A DNA stretch of 64,000 nucleotides from Amphiura filiformis (GCF_039555335.1 NC_092628.1:32371727-32435726); one strand, 5' to 3'. Positions 38,901 through 53,900 are shown, numbered from the stretch's first letter. Numbers and translations are program-made. The notes: generated from the sequence alone by a model not told the origin.

Positions 38901-41900
38901 GTTTATAAAATACACGTTTGTAAAATATAGTTGTTCTTTTTCTTTATTGAAATTGGAATCACAAGAATGGTTTCCTATCATATAAACAATTATAACTAAC
39001 ATGCTATCGAATATAAGTATTCATCTAAATTCATCAAATTAAACTCGTCATATCAGGCAAATTAAAAAAAAAATTTTTTTATGTTTCAGATATCAGCACT
39101 GAGGATCGATTTGACAACCGTTTTCTGACAGCAGAAGATGGTATACATTTTATCGGCATACAGGAAGACGAAAAAACAGTTGTATTTGACACGAATATTG
39201 TGGAACAAGGAGTGACCATAACCATTCCAGATGATGTTGATATTATTGACATGGAAACTAAATATTTTGAAGTTTGTTTGTCAAGCCCTGTGCAAGGAAA
39301 CTTGGGGACACCGCAGTGTGCAATGATTTATATTGAGGATACCTGTGAAGGTGTGTACACGAAATGTTGTATTAAATCACAATGGGGGTGAGACATCAAT
39401 TATTGAAGATAAAGTGAATCAATTTAATTTCAAAATGTTCAAGTTTCTTGTTTATTGGTTTTGTTTATGTTCCTTAACATTTGGCAATTTTAATGCCAGT
39501 CTAAAGTTTAGCCAATACCTCACATTTGTATGAATTATTTGTATGGAATTGAATGTTACAAATTGAAAATAAATAGTATATATTCATATGTTCATTTTAA
39601 CACATTTTTTCTTGTTGATCATGTTGAAATGCTAATTTCGTTGTGAACTGGTGAACATGGCTGTGATGGTACTGAGTTTACCCCAGTCTTCTTGCCTTCA
39701 TTGACCGCTGAAGCAAACTGATGCTTGTTTCTTTCGAATAATTAAATTAATTGTTTCTTCCGAATAATTAAAACTAATTGGATAAAGAGAGAAATCATGA
39801 TAATCCGCAATCTTGAATTCTACAATAGTGACAATTCTGAAATCGTTAAATCTTCTTACATAGCCTTACATCATTCATGACTATAATTCCATATCCATAA
39901 TAATACTGAAAATGGACGGATTCGTTAATTTTGTTACTGCAGCTTTGTTTAGTTTTGATAAACCTACATACTACATGGATGAAGACGGAATGTCACAGTT
40001 GGTATCGTTCGTGTTGGATGTCTGGAAGTACAAGGACTTGTAGGTAAGCTCTGAATGATTTAGCACTTTTCGTATGTAAGATATAACATTGGTAAACCTT
40101 TTTATCGGTATTTGCTTAACGTTTGACAAATCTGTATCATATTTAAACGTGTTTTTGGCGCCCTCTACGGAGGCGCCAAAATATAGGCATGACTTTGTGA
40201 TTCTTTGTGAAAAGCTTCTAATTTCACTCTTGCTAGATTGACTTCGCAATTGTTTTGCTAAAATTATGCCCAGCTCAGAAATAAAACCACAATTTGCTTG
40301 GATTTTATTTTATTATTGTTTTCTGACATGCACAGGATAAAATGGTGAGCGTATATTCTTTGTTTAAAATACAAAATTAGGATTTATAAAAACACCAAAT
40401 AAATCCTGACCTTTGTATGGGTTCAACCAGTTTACCGTGTGCCTTAGAAACCCGATAGACGGTGACATTTGACCATACACTAGGATCCACAACATGCTCA
40501 TCTATCATGGGAACAGTTCTTAAGCCCTAATACATTTGTAGGCCTACTTTCATCCTTTGAAAATTTGGGTACACAAACTCATACTCTGCAACTTGAGGTC
40601 AAATTTTGCACTATGATTATGTAATTGAGGTTATTGGACTATGCCATTGGGATGAGACTATTGTGGTCCATAGTGATAAAATCAATTAACGAGGACTCTA
40701 CTGATGGCTTTTGTTTGCTAATTACCATAGAATCTATATAGCGGTTATTGCCAAAGTTGCAATATGGTGGCACAATTGGGCGGAAAACTGTATGCAAACA
40801 ACACGGCATATTAATTATACATGTTCTACATTGTTGTATTTTAAAACACTGAAGACCAAAATTGACGTTATTGCCATGATTGGATCATGGAGTTAGTAAG
40901 CCTACTACAACTCTGGCGGAAATTCGTTGCCACACCAGGGCCACACCAGCACGTTCTGGTGTTAAAAGCACGCAATCGAAGCTAAATATGGGATAGTTCC
41001 GTACTATTTTGTATAATAGTTGCAAATGCACATTCAGATTACACTTGCCCTTCCCCACCCCCCACCCCATTTTCCAATGTTGGGAGACTGTAATGTAGAA
41101 ATGATGACGATTTTGTCCAAATCAACATTGCAATAGGGGAGCGGGGAAGGATGTTGGCCAATTAACGCTCAGGTGTGGCAACATTTTTCGCCAAGGTTGT
41201 AGCTATACTACCTCCATGATTGGATTAAGTAAATAACTAAATCCTGTTATCTACCCAGCAATGTTTGCTTATCATAATAATTGTAACAAACTGTAGACAG
41301 AAAAGGCAAACAGACAGAAATTTAGAGTTTTAAATTAGAGAGTTGACAGGAAGTTGTAAGAGTTAAATTGTTATGGATATGATTGGTGTAAGAACGAAAA
41401 AGTTGAATGTCAGATTAAAGTCATCCGAGGTGAATTAAGTAATGTCAATCACAAATTGTTACAGGTCATTTGAGGTGGACTAAGTTTATATTTGGATTGT
41501 CAGAACACCTTCCCCAATCAGACACATTTCTCTTGTTTGGCTTGACTTTGCAAAGAGCGTCTAATTTCGGTCTTGCTAGATTTACTTCGCAACTGTTTTG
41601 CTTAAAAGTATGCCCAGCTTAGAAATAAAACCACAATTTGCTTGGATTTTATTTTATTATTGTTTTCTGATATGTTCGGGATAAAATGTTGTGCGTATAT
41701 TCTTTGTTTAAAATACAAAATTAATGGACTTCTTTCTATGCTAATATTACATTATTGTTTTAAAGAGAAAAAAAAAAAGTATCCAAACAGTTGGGCGCCC
41801 ATTCCTTTTTTAAAGGAATTTTTATTTAAGTTTGGCGAAAGCAGCAATTATTGTTTGTATAGACGTATGAAAATATTATAACAAAGCTAGTCACTGGCCC

Positions 41901-44900
41901 AAGTTTGTATTTTGTTCTTTTCTGCTGATATTACAGAATTCACCACCTTCGATGTCACTGCGTCTGCAAATGCTGACTATAAACCAGTAACAAATCGTCT
42001 GGTCATTTTTGAACTGGAGGATACTAGTCAGACAGAAACTATTTTTGCAACTAACAGAGATCAAAATATAGAAGGAGAAGAACGGTTTGAGGTGTGCCTG
42101 TCGAATTCGAACCAAGCCAAAGCTGGAATTCTTGGCATGGTCCGCTGTGCAAGTATCATTATAATCGAAAATGATGGTAAGGAAAAGCATTGTCAAGACT
42201 TTTATTCTTTTAAGTTCGATATCCCTTCATACACTACTAGATAGTGAGAACCAATCAGATCAAACGTTAGTAAATTACTAGCCGTGCATACACTCCGCGA
42301 AGTACTCGCAGTGCTTTCGGACGCGTCCATTTTCTTGCGGTTGGATGCATTTATTTGCTTGAATTTTCTTCTTTAGTGTCAATTTTGTTATAAAAATAGC
42401 AAAAATCACAGGATTTTTTAGCCGCGTATGAAATAGGTTAATAAATGCGTATCACTTGTTGCTCGAGAATTGTACAAAATAATACACTTGTACTGAGTTG
42501 TTGCCCCTTCGGGGCTCGTGCATTATACGCATCAATATCTCAGTACGCGTGCATTATTTTGTACAATTTTTATACTCCCAACAAGTGATACGCATATCTT
42601 AACCTTCAATTGGTCAATCAGCCCAATGGCCAATTGACGAATTGTTTAGTGAGAATTAATCAATTCGATGTACGCCAAGTGGCTTTTACCACTACAGCTT
42701 AAGTCACGTTGTCACGGTGCAACATTAGTTAAGCTATAGTATCGAAATAGACAACAACTGTAGCTCAACAAACGTCTGAAATTTGTACAAAAGCTTATGA
42801 ATAATTCTCTTTTAATCATTATTGTCCAGCTGAGATAGCATTTGGTGATAGCTCCTACTCCGTCAGAGAAAGCGATAGTGAATTAACGGTATCAGTCATC
42901 AGACGTGGCAACCTAAATGAAGTTGTCAGTTTTGGTAAGTTAAATTGAGATATGAACTAGATCAATAAACTCCTCAAAAAAGTTTGCAAAGCTTTTTCAA
43001 ACATATCCCAGATTATTTGTGGCATATTTGCATGCATGTCAATGGACAGCTAATTTGTTCAGGGGGGGGGGGCACTCGACTATGGATGTGACGGGGATAC
43101 AGCATTTCGAAACTACATGTAGGGGTCTTTCGGTGAGAGCTTAGACACCAAGAAAGGGGGTATTTCAGTGAAAAGGCCCCAAGGGCTCTTTCCCTGAGAC
43201 TAGGGAAAATCTTACCAAAAAAGGGGGGTCATTCAGTGAGACTGGGAAAAATTTTGAGTCGAAATATAAAATTACATCTAAATTTGAAAATTTTTGAAAA
43301 ATTTGAAGAAAAATAATGAAAAAACGGAGTCATTCAGTGAGAGATTATCAGAAATTTTCCCAAAATGTTTGAAAAATGGGGGTCTTTTGGTGACAAAAAT
43401 GGGGTCCTTGCATGAGAGGGAGTTTAGTAAAACAAAAAAGTGGTCATTTGGTGAGAGGTAGTTTAAAAGTGGGTGTCAATATGGCCGCTAGACTACCCCG
43501 TAGTCCACTTGCCCAAATTTGTGCATACTCTGGATATTGTATTTAAGCTTAAAACTCTGATTGTATTAATGTGTGCACAATTGATAGATTTTCACATCTG
43601 ATCTTTTCAGTCACCCTACTCCCTCTCTTTGTTAGCTTCCCAAGAATTTTCGGGGTTCGCTATCAATAAACTGGTAGATTCCAAAATCAGAATTATTCAG
43701 TATTAAAGTGAGCCATTATAATAATGCAAGATAATGTTGCATTCAATTACTTTTATTGTCACTAATCATCTGATATTTGTAACTCTTTATGACCATTTTA
43801 CTATTGAATACTTTAATTTTAATAAACATCAGTATAATATAGAGTTCAACGAAATGGGTTCATAATGACTAATAATAACATATTTTTAATAAAATTCGAC
43901 TATGGCATAGTCTATATGGCCGCACATCCCCGTCACCCATTTTAGTGAGTGCCCACAGGATTTATTCCCCTTTACAATGACACCACATCACCTTTTTACG
44001 GCTGAGTACATGTCTTGTGAAAGATTATTCCTAAGCAAGAAATGCTGTAAATGTGATACACATACACACCCACATACAAAATGTACATCCACCGTCAAAT
44101 ATGCTACCCACCCACCTCACACATATTAAAGATAATACCATCATGCATTGTTCTACTTTCATTTAGGAAAGATTGATATTCTATGATTAAAGTCATAATG
44201 TACGATCTTTTTTCAGAATTTACCTTTATTTTTTTCAAAACCGAATTTTTGGCATATTTGTAATACTTACACATGTTCTAACTTAAATCTATGAGCAAAC
44301 TGTCAAATTCGTCCTATTTGTAGCAAAACGGGACGATTTTCTGTTGGTCCGACATAAAGTCATAATTTTTTTAGATTATGACTTTATGTCGGCCATGATC
44401 GCAAACCGTAGTCTCGTACAAAACTAGCTTGGTTACGCTCCCTCCACATGTGGAGGGAGCGTAACCAAACTGGCCGCGTAGGAGACTAACTCTGAGGCCG
44501 CACTCGCTGTCTATAAATCCAAATAGTGCGAGATGTTTCGAGTGACAGAGGTGAAGTTTATGCCCGTTTATGATGTTGTTTCTTTGCAAAATCCGAATGT
44601 TTTTCGCGTCCAAATGTATTGGGAACTTTCATAATGATTGCATATTATCATTTTAGAAGAAAAAAAGAAAAATCTAAAAATTTAAAAAGATCGTACATTA
44701 AGGCTTTAATGTATCCAACTATTGATCCAAACACAAGAAAGTTATTCCTACTTTCGAATTTTCAAATGGTTTCTACATCTTTCATCAGTGAGATTGAGAC
44801 TATGATTTTGATCATCAGGTTCTTTTGGACCTTAGACTCGATCACAGTCTCGTAGGCTCGTTCAAACCACCTGTGGTCTCTGTCCAAGATCTTCCGGGGT

Positions 44901-47900
44901 AACTAGGAATAACTTTCTTGTATATGGATCAAAATTTTAGTTTAGTTTAATATCTTTATTGCACAAAATATCAAAATGCGGTGTGTGGTGCAAAAGGGCA
45001 ACCCCGAACAGGCACGTAGGCCCACTGGATGGGGGCCCTTATACACACACCAAAATAAAAGAACTAAAATTACACAATACGTAATTATAAGCATATTTAA
45101 AAAACACATAAAATACATTAAAAATACAATATAATACTAAAATTGAGTTGCCAAATATAGCGTAAAGACATCGCATAATTCAATAAACATTAGTGAAATT
45201 GCACAAGGTAGGTAAACTGATAAGTTCACAATCTGCAAATGTTCCCCCGCACAAATCCAAGAACACCTCGGCACAAAGATCCCCTACACACCCCAATGAC
45301 GCTCCGCACCACACCGTAGCACCATATCAAACTGAATGATCAACACTCACACTCCTCGTCTGATTCCTGCTGGAACTTGAGTCTATGGACCACCATACCG
45401 AAGCATTTCCGGACATGTACAGAAGAAACATTTGCAAATTGTGAATTATGAACAATCCCGATGAAATTATTTATGGATACTGACAGGTGATACTTCAATC
45501 ATTCAATATACCAATGAACAGAATGAATATACCAATGAACAGATGAACTTTCATGAAAGCAAACGATATTCTGTTTATTATCCAGATCACAAGAATGTTC
45601 ATTTTGCAATTTTCTTTACATACAGATGTGGTTTCATCCAATGGGAATGCCGATGACGTTTTAAACATTGGAGACTATTTCCGTGTTTCCAGAACTGTAA
45701 TTTTTGGGGTAGGAGAAAAAGAATTCAGCTTCCTGATCTCTATTAGAGATGATACTGTCGTGGAGAGTATGGAAAGCTTCCATTTGAATTTGGTGAATTT
45801 CAATGGACCAATGCCCGTCATACCAGGGCAACCTAATATGGCGGAAATCTTCATTGAGGATACAGATGGTAAGATAATGTATAAAGGATTGGAGAAGGTC
45901 TTACATCCAATGGCTGTTCTGAGTTCAAATGTGTATCTTAATATTATCGCATTTTAATTCTAACAACAAATACCTTAATCCCAATTTTCTTAAATTTTTT
46001 TTTTCTGCAACTGTATTGCACCTTTTTTCAATACGGAGATATCACATATCAAGGAGCTACTTCCTACTTCAGTTAAGTCCCAATATGCTGCTCTCGATAC
46101 ATACACTTATATACTCTGGGTATCTTTCATATGAGTTAATGGTATATACTAGCTAAAAGTCATTTTGTGCATTGCCAGCCATAAAGATACTATACCATAT
46201 GTGATTGGACACCACGAATCAGCCGTAAACTCGGCCCGGTCAATTTTGTTTTATTTCGTATGTCATAAGATTTAAAATGGTATATCATTTGACTTCAAAC
46301 GATATCCAGAAGCGGGGTTATGGTTTGTTGAACTCTGTTCTTTCAACAAAATTGTACTTTTTTCGGTTCTACGTGTGTCTCTTTTTCCACATTTCTGGTA
46401 ATAAATATCAAACAGTCATAATTGGCGGTCATTTCAAATCACCCCCAAGTCAACGAGGTTCAGGAATGTCCTCTCATTGTTGATTGTTGGGTATACATAC
46501 CTAGGCAAAATACAATGTTATCCACCACTTGAACAGGATTTAGCCAAAGCAAACAAAGACAAGATCTATTTCTATAGAAATAGGTAGAAGCTTATTATCC
46601 TCTTCAGCAATAGGATTATTGATTGGTTTCAGTGTTTGATAAGATACTTGTCGCACCGAATTGAGATACCTATGAATACGACCTTCACGCACATTTTACA
46701 CTGTAACTCAGAATACAATTTGCCGAGTTTACGGCTCATTCGTAGTGTCCAATCACATATGATAAACTTAATATACCAGCATCTGACATCATGACTTTGT
46801 AGGTTTTTTTAAACTTATTCAGCTAGTTCATAGTATTTATACATGTATGACAGAAATGATGTCAAGCTCAACTCAGTCTGGGTCAAATTTGACCAGATTT
46901 CAGGCCAAACCTAACTATAAAAACGTGGAATGAGGATGAGGATACTGATATTCACCAGCTGGGGTGGTAAAGCCCAAAACTATTCATTACCATGCATTTA
47001 TCATTAATAATATTATTACTCTCATTATTCCCATATATTTGAGTTTGACATCTTTTTCATGTATGTTCTTTCAGTTAATTACAGATTTGAAAGAGCCTTT
47101 TATACCACATATGAAGGAGATACTGAAGCTGTTTTAACCATTGTAAGAGACGGGTTCCTTGGTCAATCATCAAAAATAGGTAAGGCGCAAAATGTGGGGT
47201 AGTTTAAAAACATTTTAATTAACTTGGCTCATGTATGGTGAGAGTCGGACAACCAGTGATAATCCGTTTGCGTATCCTTACACCATATTCTGCCCAGTTA
47301 GTTTCAAATGATTCCTTGTGTGAAATTTGTGTGCTAATTTGCTTGAATAATACGGTTAAAACAAAGGCGAGCACTTTTTTATTTTATTTTGACCCACTTG
47401 TCATCGACGTAGCGTAACCAGTACGGCGGAGCGTTGGAAGGGAATTAATCTTTTACACCTGTGTGTTCACTAACAAAAGTTCATCATGTTCTGCGATACT
47501 GGTGATCCCACTGCGCATCCATGGCGTTTTTGACGTTTCTAGAAAAATATTTATATTTTCCTTCACCGGACTTTAAGTTTTTTCAAACCAAAAGACAAAT
47601 TAATATATTTGTATTTTTTGTGGGTAATTATTAATTTATATTTTGTGTAATTATTTTGTGTCACTAAGTAATAATTTCCGAAACGAGACACTTTTAACCC
47701 TAGAACTACGGAGCGGGGTTCAGGCATAAAAAAACCGCATGCGCTTACGCCCAAACGACCTAAGCTAATCGTAGATCCATCCTTTGCACTCATTTTAGTG
47801 ATAACATTTTACCCCAACACCATACCCGGGGGTAGGACTGGCCATCAAAGATTACCATAGAGGGAATTTTTAGCCGAAAAGCAATTTTGCCTATACTTTT

Positions 47901-50900
47901 GTACATAGCCAGATTTCCCAAATTTGCAGGGCGCCCTCACATTATGACGTCATATCGACATTATGTGGGAATATTTAGTACTTATTTTGGTATCACTGGA
48001 TAAAGACCCATATAGCTATAGGCCTACAGTAATACCAAATGTAACGGTATATGACGTTTGTAATTGAAAATTAGGGGGGGGGGGTAGTCCGTGTTACAAA
48101 ATATGGCTCAGTTGTTCTAGGGTTAAAAATAGGAACAAATCAAAGAGATCAGACCCAAAGAGAGCCGACTCCGTCATAGTTGCGTGTCGGTCATGATAAA
48201 CAAATTCATAACCTTCGCATATCACACCACAAGTGCGTACCAATGAATTGATTGCGTGTTGGATGAGATACAAGACTATTATTTATACATTTTATTTATT
48301 TTAAACTCACCATGTGGACATGAGTGCAGCCAATACAAAGCAATCTTTCAGAAATATTGCGTAGATATCAGTTAGACAATATTAACATGTCGGTATTCAT
48401 GAATTTTCGCTAACAATTATTACTTCAAAACATTTAGAAGATTGGGGAACCCTGTGATTTAATATGGTTTAGTAACCTAATCTTAGAGCCTCGGACATTA
48501 TTGATCAAAATCATTCAATTTAACAACTTTATACTCGTTTTTATTCGGCAAAGTACAACCAATTATTTTGACCAACAAACTGTTAGGTTCAACTGTCCGC
48601 CATTAATGAAAATGGCTGTCTGCAGGTAATACTACAATCTTGGAAAAAAGTACTTGGAACGCTTGGCACACTCTGTCGAAATTCCATGCAGAATTTCTTA
48701 TGATCATGAAATTGACGTATACTGTGTTTGGAACAAACATGACATCTACAACAATGAGTTACCCTTCCCCTCTCCCCATCAATCAATGTTTGAACACATT
48801 TGAAAAACGCTGAAGACTTTGGCATTTCTCAACATTGCACGGAGGGATAGGTGACAGTTGTCCGTTCTTTACACGCAAGTATTCCAAGACTTATTTCCAA
48901 GATAATTGCAGGTACATGGCTGTTGCGCGTAAAAGCGAAGTTACGTAAAATCAAAGAGGGAAATAAATTATTAAATGTGATCAATTGTGTTACGGTACGA
49001 AATGCGCTATTAGGCGCGTGGTCTCAGATTTACACCTGTATTTTGAACACATCATACGTCAATATTAATGAATCTTTGTACGAATTTGCAGGAGTGTACA
49101 CCGAGGACGTAACTGCTATCTCATCTGGCCCAGACCGAGACTACGTACCGTTACTGCAACAATTTAATGAAATGGTAACGTTTGATAGAGACCAGACATT
49201 GGCCGAGTTGGTGATCGACATTGAGAATGACATCGTCTTTGAATCTCCAGAAAGCTTCAGGGTTTTTCTAAGAAGTGACATTCAAAATGAGCTGTTGGTA
49301 CCAATCACAGCTGAAGTGGTCATAATGAGTGATGGTGGTAAATATAAACGTTAAATGTATTCATATGTAGGTAGACAATTAGCAGCTCATATCATACAAT
49401 TTTCATTAACATGTTGCAACATTTTTTGAAATGAAGAATTACATTTAACGTTACATTACCGGGATTCAGGAGGCCAGCAGCTTAAAATGACGGGAGACAA
49501 TATGTGACCAGTTCCAACAAAACCGGGAACATGTCGCCAGACAGGTTTTTAGTTATAGGCCTTTAAAGATGACATTCCTATTTAAAAAAATCAAATTTTG
49601 GAATTCTTAATTTCATGGTATTTGACTGTGGGACAACAGTGGACTTTGAAATCCTTGAAATGAGGTTTATTTAAAATGAGGTTTATTTAATCAATAAATT
49701 ACAGTTGAGCTATGCAAATCCCTATTCAATTCTGTGTAAGGCAAAACTAATTGGCCCATTACTCAGAATAGCTATAGACAAAAATATCAAGGTATCATTT
49801 ACAAAATTATCCATATTTTGAAAAATATTGATGCTATTTTTATCATTTTGATGTCATTTAAAAGTTTATTGTCTAGTGCTTACAATTGTATTCAAATCAT
49901 GAAATGTCAAAATGCGACTTGTTCCTGATTTTGTCAGAACGAGTCACATATATTGAAACAAATAATGCTAAAGCAATAATGTTCAACAGATGTAGAAATT
50001 TCTTCTGACTCCTTTTCTTCTGATACCTCAATTAACATCGCTTGACATGGGCCAATTTAGTTGTAATATATTTTGCATTTAGATATAATAATTTTTTCTT
50101 CAAATGCCTTTTCAGATAATTGCACACTTGTATGTCAAAATGGTGGTTTTTGTATCAGCAACACAGAATGTCGTTGTCCAGAGTCTTTCACGGGAGAATT
50201 TTGTGAAGATGGTGAGTGGTGATTGGTTTTATGTACCATTATAATTATACATATACACATATAATACACGTGGAAAGAAAAAACCTCTGATAATAGCTTA
50301 GACATGTTAGAAGAATGCATGAAATGTAAATTAAAACATAAAAACAAGTAAATATCAATAAAAACTGCCACTTGTTAATTTCCAGATGTGGACGAGTGCC
50401 TCCTATCACCACCAGTTTGTAAGGGTCCTGCACAATGTATAAATAAAAATGGGACGTACGAATGTGTCTGCAATGATCCTGTCAACTTTGAATTACAGGG
50501 AAATAGATGCGTGGGTACGTATAGCCTGGGCGTATTATCGTAACTTGTTTTAGCACTACTTACTTAGTCTCACTCAAGGCAGCTAAGCTAATGCCCTGGT
50601 GCCCAGTGTCATTACCGCTCAAGCATTGCTCAACAACATGATCAGAAGAATCGGGAAGCACCGTAAAAAACTTGGCGACTGGTGGCAAGAAAGTTTCGCA
50701 CCACGTACGCCGAAGTTCACCTTTCAAAGGGCAAACTATTGTTACGAAAACAAAACGACTGGTAAAAAGTCGTCTGTGAAAAATCAAAATGGCGAAATGG
50801 CGACGACAACTGTCAGTGACTGTCGCCCTTGCGAGTGAAAATACAGCTTTTTTAGCCAGTGTAAACATGATTTCATCGGTTTTAATATTTTCTGAACATA

Positions 50901-53900
50901 TTGGACTAAAAACTACAGTTATGTGTTTTTTCACAATGTAACAATAATTTGCATATAGCCGCTATTCCTCCAGCTAGCTCGTCCAAATTCCTATGTCTAT
51001 GGTCTCACTGGTATAATCAATCAAAGTTACCAGCCCGACAGGTACTTTTACCAGCATCATGCAGGCTAAATTGCTACCGCCCAGCCGGACATGTAATTGC
51101 GCAATTTACCAGTATGATAGCAAAGTTACCACCCTGCTGTTTAAGTACATCTCTTTGCCACGCTACAGGGTGTAAGGAAAATATATATCCTGTGAATGAA
51201 TCAATTGGCATCACCATGGACTGACTGAAGTTGACAGGACACCACACCACATTTTTGATAATGCTTGCTTCATGTTTGAAGAGGACATTACCTATACATT
51301 CAAAATGATGGCCTATAACGACGGGGTCTCGTCGTCAATAGCCGACCTGTTCATGGAGTCTTTTAAACAACCAGCTCTTCTCACTGCTCCTAATCCACAT
51401 CGGATGTGGAAACGCTATGTTGATAACACATTCGGTGTTGTCGAACGCGATCACGTAGCGTCTTTTCTGATCCATCTTGACAATATAGTCATCACATTCA
51501 CCAATAACCAGGTTGCTTTCCTCGACGTTATCGCTAAGTTATCGTTTTATACTACGATCTACAAGAAGAAAACTCGACCTGACCAGTATCTTAAAACTTT
51601 GACTCGCCATCCAAAATCAGCCAAACACTCAGTGCAGCGATCACTGTTCAAAAGAACTGACAATGTTCCGTCGGACATTGAGAATAAATAACAAAAGACT
51701 AGCATTCGACAAGTTTTGATTAGTACCCGTCTATGTTTATGGCTTTACATCCCAAACTTTCAGGACCGACACGACTGACGAGACAAGGTCTAATGCTAAT
51801 GGCATCTTGCCGTAGATAGCTGGGACCTTTAAAGCTACGCAAAATTTCTTTAACAGAAACACCTTCGTATACAGTGACGAGCAATAATGTTCGTTCATGT
51901 TTTGCTTGTTGCCATGGCAACAGCCAATTCTTAGTTGTATGCATTTTTCTGTAAATTTCAGCGTAAAAAAGTGAAATTTAACCTATTTTTTGCTGGCTAA
52001 TTGCAGTAATACTAAACACATTCGTGTTTTAAAAATGACGATCAAACAAGTGGAATTGTATGATTTTATCTGAGCCGTATACAGGTAAAGTGGGCTATCA
52101 CACATGTTGGTCATTTTGAGATATTGACCTTTTAAGTCCAGAAAAAAAAGCAATTTGTACCAGAAGTCGAAAATTTAAGACGTCGAAGAAAGAGAAAGTA
52201 GAAACCATAACAAATTAGATATTATTTTAAAGCTTACATAATTGGGGAGCTTACTCGTACAATATCATTATCTCAGAAATTGTGATTTTGTGGGATAGCC
52301 CACTTTGACCCTATACGGCTCATTTGTTTGTTAGAGTCTCTGTGTATCTGTTTTTTCATTATATTTTAGCTATCACAACGCAAGCTGTAAGTGGTGTGTT
52401 TTACGCATATCAATACGATGGTGCTCCATTCAACTTTAACCCGGAACTCCTTGACTCCACCTCTGATGAGTATCAGAAGTGGACATCAATTATAGATCCA
52501 ATTGTAGGTCATATTTTTACTTTGTACATTATAAGATAAAAGACCTAGCTTTATTGATCAAGACAAGCACAACAACAATAACAACAACAACAACAACAAC
52601 AAAATAATAATACAGCAACAAAAAACCCGGGAAATTGAAACACTAAATCAAACACATGTAACACTGTGACCACCTCCTTACGGCATTCTTGGGACTCTCC
52701 ATAATCTTGGGTAGTAGTAGTTATTCTAAAGCTATGGCTTTTGTAGTTGGACCTTTCTTGTCCGGTGTTTCATATTGAAGATTCAAAATACGACAACTAT
52801 AGTTACAATTCAAGTAACTTGGTATCACGTCTTTATGAAGGCCAAACTGGGGTTGAGTCATCGGGACACGCTCTCAGAAACTCTCCTCCAATCAATAATA
52901 AATTGTGCATTGTATTTCTTTACACAGCTTGATTCAATTTTCAGTGGTTTACCAGGCTATCGTGGTACTGGAGTGACAGAATTCTCTGCATTTGGTCCAA
53001 ATGTGGCTGTTTACTATGATGTCATACTCTTAGCGCGAGTATTCCTGGACTCCTCTCAAGTAACCAGCACCGATATTAGCAAGCTATTTAATCAAAACGT
53101 GGATGAAAATGGGTACATAGCAAAGTCTCCACTAAGATTACTTCCTATTGCTGGTGAGTTAAAGAACATATCCTGGAAATAATTTTTTTTTTTTTTTCTG
53201 TGGTTAAAGCCATATTATAACATTTTTTAAATTCTGGTTTTTACACGATTGTAATGTATTTTAGTCAATAAAGATACTCTGCAAAAATCAAGACTTTAGG
53301 TGCTGTAGTTTTGTCAAAATCCGCGATTTTGAATAAAACATGGAACCGGCGTTTTATTATTACGATGGAAATATTAGTCGAAGAAGTATGCAAAGTACGT
53401 ACACTGCGTGCGGGATACACATACACACTCACCCCGAGGATCGTACCGTATTACAACCGCGGGAGTAACCTGCATGGGCGCTAGTAGTAAATTCCAATTT
53501 TCTATGCTTTACCTCACTTGTTCGGCTCAAAATTAAAGGGGACATATCTTACAGTAAAAGTTAACATTTTATGGAAAATAAATACTAATCTATTTTTACA
53601 GAAATCTTATAATATGGCTTAAAGCAAGGAATTTAATCGCTGTCGTAGTGCACATTATAATATGACCGTTGCTAGGTCAACTGGCTCACGCTTTATTTGT
53701 TACGAACTACTGATAGAAATGATCACAACACAAAGCCAATGGTGTCCCAGGCTTGAACCAGTAACCAATGGTTATTAACGTGCACTACGACAGTGAATAC
53801 ACCGCATATTGATAAATGAATGCAATACTTCACAAAGCTTGATGTTCATTCAATTCTCAAACTGTAGGCAGTTGTAGGCAACTAGATGATCTTTAAATGG

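Larger units (their letters stand above)
42935..45625. other. Intron of module 31
   Basis: Contains a G-rich repeat block (43,055-43,510), an unassigned AT-rich part, copy B of a dispersed repeat (44,205-44,396), a perfect 36-bp palindrome (44,431-44,466) and a further unclassified stretch with ggtgtgtggtgc and gatgggggccc. No exon seen. Confidence 0.55.
50515..52369. other. Intron before the SEA domain
   Basis: Holds an unassigned open stretch at 50,599-50,838 (lysine-rich, no motif recognised), a Penelope-like fragment (about 51,180-51,691) and a MITE ending just before the SEA exon (52,071-52,322). Confidence 0.55.

Noticed and set aside
50599-50838. Open frame of about 79 codons in the intron before the SEA domain
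   Set aside because: No recognisable motif, no splice context and no conservation evidence.
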